Source: an uncultured Cloacibacillus sp. | GTDB lineage: Bacteria; Synergistota; Synergistia; Synergistales; Synergistaceae | Assembly: GCA_900544635.1 (NCBI GenBank) | Contig: UQVV01000030.1 | Location: 1-12,662, forward strand | Length of the DNA stretch: 12,662 bases | Direction: 5' to 3' | Shown: positions 7,536 through 12,662 of the stretch, piece after piece | Layout of the letters: each line of letters starts with the position of its first letter | Numbering within the stretch: position 1 is the stretch's first letter | Program-made: the position numbers and the translations under genes | Notes under the pieces: generated by a model | Database searches by the model: none | Told to the model about the DNA's origin: nothing | The model's input: only the letters and a program-made list of their open reading frames with translations

Positions 7536-7676
7536 TTTGTAATATACAATGCAGCCGTTCGCCTTTCCAGAGGGAGGCCGCCGCGTTTCCGCCGTCGACC
7601 CTGTCGGCCTGGAGTCCGTAGGCTTTCACCCTTAGGCGCAGCAGGCTCGGAGAACCGTCCATATCCTTTGTCAGTG
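7536..7676 (-). promoter_or_regulatory. Structured leader element A, probable second Moco/Tuco-type aptamer
   Basis: Transcribed from its own promoter, this RNA of about 140 nt (about 175 with the terminator) shares a core with element B. In both, CAGGG is followed by a stem closed by GGAAACG and then by CTCCC, CT and GGAAAGG (A: 7557-7603; B: 7241-7287, each 47 nt). Further upstream both contain TGCGCC and GGAC blocks, with an extra AAGGGTGAAAGCCT hairpin present only in A. The GAAA hairpin in A is weaker (3 bp before a mismatch). The RNA runs directly into a strong terminator, fitting a transcription-attenuating riboswitch or a stand-alone small RNA. No coding sequence is credible here. Confidence 0.58.
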
Positions 7677-7681
7677 CTAAA

Positions 7682-7710
7682 ATCTTACAACGAACGCGCG
7701 CGAATGGCAA
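7682..7710 (-). promoter_or_regulatory. Promoter of RNA element A
   Basis: On the minus strand TTGCCA (7705-7710) and TAAGAT (7682-7687) are spaced by exactly 17 bp. The start would fall near 7675. A GCGCCGCGCGCGCG tract directly abuts the -35 (from 7711). Confidence 0.65.
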
Positions 7711-7759
7711 GCGCCGCGCGCGCGAGTAAAAGATAGGTAAAACTGCGCGCGCGCGGAAT

Positions 7760-7787
7760 TTGCAATAAACTGAAAATATCTTATACT
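7760..7787 (+). promoter_or_regulatory. trkAH promoter
   Basis: TTGCAA (7760-7765) and TATACT (7782-7787) are spaced by 16 bp; the start would be near 7794, leaving a leader of about 30 nt to the trkA start. An uninterrupted GCGCGCGCGCG (7745-7755) lies 4 bp upstream. No riboswitch fits in this short leader. Confidence 0.68.
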
Positions 7788-7824
7788 GTACCGCACATAT
7801 CTGCCGAAAAGGGAGAGATTGGCT

Positions 7825-9186
7825 TTGCGCATCGTAATAGTCGGAGCGGGAGAGGTCGGATACAGCGTAGCGAGGAACCTCTCGGCTGACGGTCACGACA
7901 TCGTAATAGTCGAAGAAGACGAAGAGCGCGCGGCGCAGGCCGAAGAGACGCTCGACGTAATGGTGGTGAACGGCAACGGCGCGCGGCCCAGCGTGCTCGC
8001 GAAGGCGGGGATAACGGGCAAAAAGTCCGACGTCATGATGCTCATCGCCTGCACCAACAGGGACGAGGTCAACCTCATGGCCTGCTGGATAGCGAAGCGC
8101 TCCGGCGTGCCGCACGTGATAGCGCGCGCGGTCGGCCTCGAGTTCACCGACAACGAAAGCTGGGCGAACGACCTCGGCATCGACATGCTAGTGTCGCCGG
8201 AGCGTTCCGTCGCGAAGGATATAGAAGAGCTGCTCGAAGTGCGCGCGGCTCTGCACACAACGGAAATAGCGGGAGGGCGCGCGGGCATATATCTCTTCCG
8301 CGTCGCTCAGGACTCCCCGCTCTGCGGCCTTCCTTTATATGAAATACGCAAACGCAACCCCAAAATGATAATGCTCGTCGTCTGGGTCAAGAGCGGCGAG
8401 GACTCCTTCGTCCCGAAGGCCTCCTACGCGCTTCAGCCCGGCGACCTCTGCTACACGATGTGCTACCGCTCGCAGATTCTTGAGATCGAGCGCCTGTTCC
8501 AGCCCGCGAAGTCGAAGCGGCTGAAGCGCGTATTCATCATCGGCGCGGGAAAGATCGGACATCAGACGGCGGAAAGGCTGCTCGCGCACATACGCGGCAT
8601 AGACCTGCGCATCGTCGACGAGGACCGCGCGAAGTGCGAGAAGTTCGCGGGCGAGCTGCCGCGCGCGATGATTCTATGCGGCAACGGCGCGGACGCGGAA
8701 TTTCTCAAATCCGAGGGCATAACGGACGCCGACGGCTGCGTCGCCGCGACGGAGCACGACGAGACGAACCTCATGCTCGCGGTGCTCGCGAAGACGCTCG
8801 GCGTATCGAAGAGCATCGCCGTCGTGCGCAACCACAACTACCTCGGCATGACGAACCACATCCCCGTGGACGCGATAGTGAACCGCAACCAGACGCTCGC
8901 CGACGTGATAACGCGCAGCGTCCGCTACCCCGGGACGTCGAACGTCCTCACAGTCCTCGAGGAGATAAGCGCCGAGGCCGTGGAGACGACCGTCGCCTCC
9001 GGCTCGGCCGCCGACGGCAAAAAGCTGATGGAGCTGACGATGCCGGAGGGCTCGCTCATCGGGCTGCTCGACCGCGGCGGCGAGATGCTGATACCGACGG
9101 GGCAGACGGAGCTCCGGGGCGGGGACAAGATAATAATCTTCGGCACTGCCGCCTCGATGGAAGCGGCGCTCGCGATTTTCGGATAG
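7825..9186 (+). CDS. trkA: Trk potassium uptake system, NAD-binding regulatory protein
   Basis: TrkA is the cytoplasmic ring that gates the TrkH channel in response to nucleotides. The 453 residues contain two RCK modules. The first begins MRIVIVGAGEVG (glycines 7, 9, 12) with acidic residues VEED at the end of strand 2. The second begins RVFIIGAGKIG (residues 235-245) with DED after strand 2. Each is followed by an RCK-C domain; the last ends in GGDKIIIFGTAASMEAALAIFG. The start is chosen as TTG 7825: GGGAGAG (7811-7817) is then 7 nt away and the protein starts at the usual MRIVIVGAG, whereas TTG 7819 would be only 1-2 nt from that site. It shares a transcript with trkH, 12 bp downstream. 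Confidence 0.95.
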   Translation: MRIVIVGAGEVGYSVARNLSADGHDIVIVEEDEERAAQAEETLDVMVVNGNGARPSVLAKAGITGKKSDVMMLIACTNRDEVNLMACWIAKRSGVPHVIARAVGLEFTDNESWANDLGIDMLVSPERSVAKDIEELLEVRAALHTTEIAGGRAGIYLFRVAQDSPLCGLPLYEIRKRNPKMIMLVVWVKSGEDSFVPKASYALQPGDLCYTMCYRSQILEIERLFQPAKSKRLKRVFIIGAGKIGHQTAERLLAHIRGIDLRIVDEDRAKCEKFAGELPRAMILCGNGADAEFLKSEGITDADGCVAATEHDETNLMLAVLAKTLGVSKSIAVVRNHNYLGMTNHIPVDAIVNRNQTLADVITRSVRYPGTSNVLTVLEEISAEAVETTVASGSAADGKKLMELTMPEGSLIGLLDRGGEMLIPTGQTELRGGDKIIIFGTAASMEAALAIFG

Positions 9187-9198
9187 GGGCGCGCCGTC

Positions 9199-10650
9199 TT
9201 GAATTACGCGATAGTCGCCAAGTTTTTGGCAATGATAACCTTCACGGTCACGCTCTCGATGGGCTTCCCGTTCATCTGGGCCGTGGCCGACGGGACGCGC
9301 GACATAAAGGCGTTCCTGCTCTCCGCGCTCGTCGGGGCGGTCATGTCCGGCGTCCTCGCGCTCGCGGGGCGCGGCTCGAAGCACGGCGGCATGGGGGCGC
9401 GCGAGGCCATCGCCTGCGTCGCGCTCGCGTGGATAGTCGCCTCGTTCGTAGGCTGCCTGCCCTACATCTTCGACGGCACCATACCGTCGTTCACCGACGC
9501 ATATTTCGAGGCGATGTCCGGCTTCACGACGACCGGAGCCTCCGTCATACGCGAGATGGAGCCCGTGCCGCGCGGCATACTGATGTGGCGCGCGACTACG
9601 CACTGGCTCGGCGGCATGGGAATCGTCGTCCTCGTCATCGCGATGCTGCCGCTGCTCGGCGGCAACATGACGTACCTCTTCAAGGCCGAAAGCCCGGGCC
9701 CGACGCTCGAGAAGGTCAGCCCGCGCATCACCGAGATGGCGACGACGCTGTGGAAAATCTACGTCGGCATCACAATCGTCGGCGTCGTCCTGCTCATGGC
9801 GGGAGACATGAATTTCTACAACGCGATAGCGCATTCCTTCGCCGCCGTATCGACGGGAGGATTCTCGACGCACACCGCGAGCGTCGCGCACTACGACTCA
9901 GCATACCTCGACTACGTGCTGCTCTTCCTGATGTTCGCCTGCGGCGCGAACTTCACGCTGCACTTCGCGGCGCTACGCGCGCGCACTCTGAAGCCCTACA
10001 AAGAGCCCGAGTTCCTCTTCTACACCGGCGTCGTCGTCATAGCGACGGCGCTCATCTGCGCGCATCTGCTTTGGGAGGGCGTCTACACGAGCTTCTGGGA
10101 CGCGCTGCGCTTCAGCTCCTTCCAGGTCGTCAGCGTCATAACGACGACGGGCTTCATCACGGCGGACTACGCGCAGTGGCCATACTTCACGCAGCTCGTG
10201 CTGCTCGCGATAATGATGATAGGCGGCTGCGCCGGCTCGACGGCGGGCGCTATCAAATGCGTGCGCTTCCAGATAGTCATAAAGGCGGCCTTCGGCGAGC
10301 TCAAGAAGCTCGTCCACCCGAACGCCGTCGTAGTGGTGCGCCAGGGAGAGAAGGCGGTCAGCCCGCAGATGGTCTCCGCCGCCTCGTGCTTCATCGCGAT
10401 CTACTTCATGATATGGGGCCTCTCGGCCATCGCGGTCAGCCTCACCGGCAACGACATCGTCACCTCCATCAGCGCCGTCTCCGCGACGCTGAGCAACGTC
10501 GGCCCCGGGCTCGCGGACGTCGGCCCTGTGGAGAACTTCGCCGACCAGGCGCCCTTCGCAAAGTGGGTTTACACCTTCGACATGCTCTGCGGCAGGCTTG
10601 AGATATACACGCTGCTCGCGCTCTTCACGCGCAGCCTGTGGCGTAAGTAG
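9199..10650 (+). CDS. trkH: Trk potassium uptake system, membrane channel protein
   Basis: TrkH is the K+-conducting integral membrane subunit. At 483 residues it equals the usual length. All four pore-loop selectivity filters are present: TTTGAS with Gly113, STGG with Gly220, TTTGF with Gly318, and SNVGPG with Gly435. The intramembrane Gly/Ala-rich segment MMIGGCAGSTAGAIKCVRF (about residue 335-355) with its basic end is the gating loop region. Around ten hydrophobic helices are visible from residue 10 to the C-terminus TLLALFTRSLWRK. The start is TTG 9199, with a weak GGGG about 11 nt upstream, 12 bp after trkA, so translation may depend on ribosomes finishing trkA. No terminator is evident after its stop. 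Confidence 0.96.
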   Translation: MNYAIVAKFLAMITFTVTLSMGFPFIWAVADGTRDIKAFLLSALVGAVMSGVLALAGRGSKHGGMGAREAIACVALAWIVASFVGCLPYIFDGTIPSFTDAYFEAMSGFTTTGASVIREMEPVPRGILMWRATTHWLGGMGIVVLVIAMLPLLGGNMTYLFKAESPGPTLEKVSPRITEMATTLWKIYVGITIVGVVLLMAGDMNFYNAIAHSFAAVSTGGFSTHTASVAHYDSAYLDYVLLFLMFACGANFTLHFAALRARTLKPYKEPEFLFYTGVVVIATALICAHLLWEGVYTSFWDALRFSSFQVVSVITTTGFITADYAQWPYFTQLVLLAIMMIGGCAGSTAGAIKCVRFQIVIKAAFGELKKLVHPNAVVVVRQGEKAVSPQMVSAASCFIAIYFMIWGLSAIAVSLTGNDIVTSISAVSATLSNVGPGLADVGPVENFADQAPFAKWVYTFDMLCGRLEIYTLLALFTRSLWRK

Positions 10651-10662
10651 CGCGCTCCGCGC

Positions 10663-10717
10663 ACATCTTATCCACACAGTTAATCACACTATGGATAGTG
10701 TTTAGTGGATAAGATGT
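10663..10717. repeat. 13-bp perfect inverted repeat containing DnaA boxes
   Basis: ACATCTTATCCAC (10663-10675) is repeated inverted as GTGGATAAGATGT (10705-10717). The left arm contains the consensus DnaA box TTATCCACA (10668-10676); the right arm contains the inverted near match TTATCCACT (10704-10712). The 29-bp centre holds the NrdR-like palindrome. Only two boxes are present and there is no AT-rich unwinding region with dnaA or dnaN nearby, so this is read as a regulatory site rather than an origin. Confidence 0.75.
10686..10701 (+). promoter_or_regulatory. NrdR box 1
   Basis: ACACTATGGATAGTGT is a palindrome with 7-bp arms and matches the NrdR consensus form ACAC-W-ATAT-W-GTGT except at the centre. 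It lies upstream of a ribonucleotide reductase gene, the normal target of the ATP/dATP-sensing repressor NrdR, and a second site follows 31 bp downstream. Confidence 0.75.
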
Positions 10718-10732
10718 CAATATATCTAGTGT
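10717..10732 (+). promoter_or_regulatory. NrdR box 2
   Basis: TCAATATATCTAGTGT keeps the ATAT core and the full GTGT half, with three departures from consensus in my alignment. Its start is 31 bp from box 1, about three helical turns, the same-face spacing known for paired NrdR sites. Confidence 0.65.
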
Positions 10733-10740
10733 CCTCAACC

Positions 10741-10768
10741 TTCTCAAAATAAAAAATTATGATATGAT
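10741..10768 (+). promoter_or_regulatory. Probable nrdJ promoter
   Basis: Two overlapping TATGAT hexamers (10758-10763 and 10763-10768) lie in an A/T-rich stretch. The second is 16 bp from TTCTCA (10741-10746), a weak -35. Start would be near 10775. The NrdR boxes lie just upstream of this -35. Confidence 0.45.
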
Positions 10769-10805
10769 AAATGAGCCGGGCGGGCGGTACGCTCCGGCTC
10801 ATTTA
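10768..10805 (+). other. 12-bp hairpin in the nrdJ leader
   Basis: TAAATGAGCCGG pairs perfectly with CCGGCTCATTTA around a 14-nt loop, 42 nt before the nrdJ ATG. Only TTTAAT follows, so a terminator is possible but weak. It may instead protect the 5' end of the message. Confidence 0.65.
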
Positions 10806-10847
10806 ATAAAAAATACCCGCCAGCATAATAATTGGAGGTTCTCAATT

Positions 10848-12569
10848 ATGCTTATAAAGCCTGCGTTCAGCCCATCAGCGAAGGATATTCTGCGCGACCG
10901 TTACCTGTGGCGCGACGAGAACAGAAACCCCGTGGAAAAACCCGAAGAGATGCTCGTCCGCGTCGCGAAGAACGTCGCGGCGGCGGAGCGTACGCTCGCT
11001 GAGCAGTATAAATGGACCGACGAGTTCTACGAAATTATGGCGACTCTGCGTTTCCTGCCGAACAGCCCGACGCTGATGAACGCGGGACGCCCCGCGCCGC
11101 ACGGACAGCTCGCGGCCTGCTTCGTCATCGGCATCGAAGACTCTATGGAAAGCATATGCGAGGCGCTGCGCAAGCAGATGCTCATACACAAGAGCGGCGG
11201 CGGCACGGGCTTCAACTTCTCGAAGCTCCGCCGCGAGGGCGCGAAGGTCAACTCGACCAACGGCCGCGCCTCCGGCCCCGTCTCGTTCATGGGGCTCTTC
11301 GACAAGGCGACAGAGACCGTCCAGCAGGGCGGCATGCGCCGCGGCGCGAACATGGGGATACTCAACATCGACCACCCCGACATCAGGAAATTCATCCACT
11401 GCAAGGACAAGGACGGCACGATAACTAACTTCAACATCTCCGTCGGCGTCTTCGACGATTTCATGGAAAAGGCCGTCGCCGACCCGCACGGCGAAGAGGC
11501 CGCTCTGCTTGAGGAAATAGCCGACTCCGCGTGGCGCACCGGCGACCCGGGGATAATATTCCTCGACGCGATAAACCGCGGCAACACGACGCCGAACCTC
11601 GGCAAGCTCATGAGCACGAACCCATGCGGCGAGTCCCCGCTTTACCCGAACGAGGCGTGCAACCTCGGCTCGATAAACATCGCCTCGATGGTCAAGGACG
11701 GAAAATTCGACTTTGAGACGCTGAAGCAGGTCACGGCAGTCGCGACGCGCTTCCTCGACGACGTAATCGACGTCAACCACTACCCGCTGCCCGAGATAGC
11801 GGAGGCCGTCAAGCTCACGCGCAAGATCGGCCTCGGAGTCATGGGCTGGGCCGACCTGCTCTTCCAGCTCCGCATAGCCTACGACAGCGAGGAAGCCTAC
11901 GCGCTCGCCGCCGAGATAATGGGAACTATACAGAACACCGCGCACGATACCTCGGTCGCGCTCGGCAAGGAAAAGGGAATCCCGGAGCCGCTCGCGCACC
12001 TCGGACGCCGCAACGCGACGCTCACCTGCATCGCGCCGACCGGCACCATAGCCCTGCTCGCGAACTGCTCGTCCGGCATCGAGCCGCTCTTCGCGCTCGA
12101 GCACACGCGCGTCCGCACGCAGATAGACGGCACGAAAGTCGTCATGAAGCAGCGCAACCGCTGGTATGAGCAGGCTATAAAAGAGGGCTTGCCGGAAGAC
12201 CAGATGAAAAAAGTATTCGTGACGTCGCACGACGTTTCGCCCAGCGCGCACGTCAGGACGCAGGGCGTCTTCCAGCGCTACACCGACCTCGCCGTCTCCA
12301 AGACGGTCAACCTGCGCCACGAGTGCTGCGTCCGCGACGTGCTCGACGCCTACATCCTCGCCTGGAAAGAGGGCTGCAAGGGCATCACGGTCTACCGCGA
12401 CGGCTCGAAGTCGAGCCAGGTCCTCTACCGCAAGGAGGACGAGAAGAAGGCCGAGTCGCTGACGGAGAGCGCGAACGCCCCGAAAGAGGCCGAGCCCGTC
12501 CCCGTAATGGCAGGGGCTCCCGCCGCCGCGCCGAGATTCCGCTTCGTTCTGAAAAGGCCGAAGGACTAG
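10848..12569 (+). CDS. nrdJ: Adenosylcobalamin-dependent (class II) ribonucleotide reductase, short C-terminus
   Basis: NrdJ converts ribonucleotides to deoxyribonucleotides with coenzyme B12 as radical source, independent of oxygen. The start is ATG 10848 after GGAGG at 9 nt; an upstream in-frame ATG at 10764 lies inside the leader hairpin region and would add 28 unrelated residues. The 573 residues show FLPNSPTLMNAG, LAAC (Cys91, disulfide cysteine), NPCGE with the thiyl Cys260, Asn258 and Glu262, ACNLGSINI with Cys271 eleven residues later as in other class II enzymes, and APTGTIALLANCSSGIEP (about 396-413). GCKGITVYRDGSK marks the end of the barrel. After it come about 65 low-complexity residues ending FVLKRPKD with no cysteine: the usual C-terminal cysteine tail or TSCPD domain is absent. 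The transcript ends at a strong terminator just downstream. Confidence 0.95.
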   Translation: MLIKPAFSPSAKDILRDRYLWRDENRNPVEKPEEMLVRVAKNVAAAERTLAEQYKWTDEFYEIMATLRFLPNSPTLMNAGRPAPHGQLAACFVIGIEDSMESICEALRKQMLIHKSGGGTGFNFSKLRREGAKVNSTNGRASGPVSFMGLFDKATETVQQGGMRRGANMGILNIDHPDIRKFIHCKDKDGTITNFNISVGVFDDFMEKAVADPHGEEAALLEEIADSAWRTGDPGIIFLDAINRGNTTPNLGKLMSTNPCGESPLYPNEACNLGSINIASMVKDGKFDFETLKQVTAVATRFLDDVIDVNHYPLPEIAEAVKLTRKIGLGVMGWADLLFQLRIAYDSEEAYALAAEIMGTIQNTAHDTSVALGKEKGIPEPLAHLGRRNATLTCIAPTGTIALLANCSSGIEPLFALEHTRVRTQIDGTKVVMKQRNRWYEQAIKEGLPEDQMKKVFVTSHDVSPSAHVRTQGVFQRYTDLAVSKTVNLRHECCVRDVLDAYILAWKEGCKGITVYRDGSKSSQVLYRKEDEKKAESLTESANAPKEAEPVPVMAGAPAAAPRFRFVLKRPKD

Positions 12570-12592
12570 AAAATTTAACAGAGACAAACAAA

Positions 12593-12627
12593 AATCCCGG
12601 CTCCCACGCGAGAGCCGGGATTTTTTA
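12593..12627 (+). terminator. nrdJ intrinsic terminator, possibly bidirectional
   Basis: AATCCCGGCTC pairs perfectly with GAGCCGGGATT (11 bp, 8-nt loop) followed by a run of six T. A run of five A precedes the stem, so it can also stop transcription from the other side. It begins 23 nt after the nrdJ stop. Confidence 0.95.
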
Positions 12628-12662
12628 TATCTTCCGCTTTCTATCCGACGCGCACGGCGCAC

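Noticed and set aside
7455..7736. 93-residue plus-strand frame
   Set aside because: Antisense to RNA element A and its promoter, low-complexity Arg-rich product, no ribosome site.
7384..8115. 243-residue minus-strand frame between tupA1 and trkA
   Set aside because: It runs through the start of trkA, two promoters, RNA element A and a strong terminator, and its translation has no recognisable domain.
8634..10601. 655-residue Arg-rich plus-strand frame across trkA and trkH
   Set aside because: Shadow frame of two clear genes; long open frames arise from high GC at third positions.
10663..10760. Replication origin, from the DnaA boxes
   Set aside because: Only two boxes, no cluster, no dnaA/dnaN or other origin neighbours; a regulatory operator explains the layout better.
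10764..10847. Upstream ATG extending nrdJ by 28 residues
   Set aside because: It overlaps the -10 and leader hairpin; a good Shine-Dalgarno precedes the ATG at 10848 where family similarity begins.
10651..10847. Cobalamin riboswitch for the B12-dependent reductase
   Set aside because: No B12 box or matching fold in the short leader; the hairpin present is a simple stem.

Overview
The window is a GC-rich bacterial chromosome segment with long G/C-ending codons, frequent ATA isoleucine codons, TTG starts and short intergenic gaps. The gene set (adenosylcobalamin-dependent ribonucleotide reductase, tungstate transporter with duplicated binding proteins, TrkAH potassium uptake) and the protein style suggest an anaerobe, most likely a member of the Synergistota. 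That assignment is an inference from gene content; no rRNA or marker search was possible. No mobile element, CRISPR array or tRNA was found.

Layout. Left half, all on the minus strand: purA (5' 299 codons, running off the left edge) with a clear promoter; a small two-gene unit (secreted hypothetical protein overlapping a GIY-YIG endonuclease-like protein by ATGA); glmS with a strong terminator; and a four-gene tungstate ABC operon read in the order tupA1-tupB-tupA2-tupC (7138 down to 3571). The operon has strong intercistronic hairpins after both binding-protein genes. Right half, plus strand: trkA-trkH (K+ uptake, 12 bp apart) and nrdJ (class II ribonucleotide reductase) with a strong terminator at the right end.

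The 686 bp between tupA1 and trkA hold no protein gene but are dense with RNA and promoter signals. On the minus strand there are two related structured RNA elements. Element A (about 7536-7676) has its own promoter and an intrinsic terminator. Element B (about 7222-7378) has its own promoter and is followed by a sequence complementary to the tupA1 Shine-Dalgarno. Both carry a GAAA-tetraloop hairpin followed by a CTCCC...GGAAAGG hairpin. With the tungstate operon downstream, the best reading is two Moco/Tuco-type (molybdenum/tungsten cofactor) riboswitch-like aptamers in series, the first controlling termination and the second translation. Between them (7417-7499) I see only a short GC hairpin and an A/T-rich stretch. 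The trkA promoter faces the other way at 7760-7787.

The 197 bp between trkH and nrdJ contain a 13-bp perfect inverted repeat with a consensus DnaA box, two NrdR-box-like sites exactly 31 bp apart, a -10 region, and a 12-bp leader hairpin. This looks like NrdR (and possibly DnaA) control of nrdJ.

Points of most interest are the paired RNA elements; the second tungstate-binding protein, which has lost the Thr/Ser anion-binding motif; the reductase lacking a cysteine-bearing C-terminal tail; the compound operator of nrdJ; and alternating CG tracts abutting the -35 elements of four promoters.
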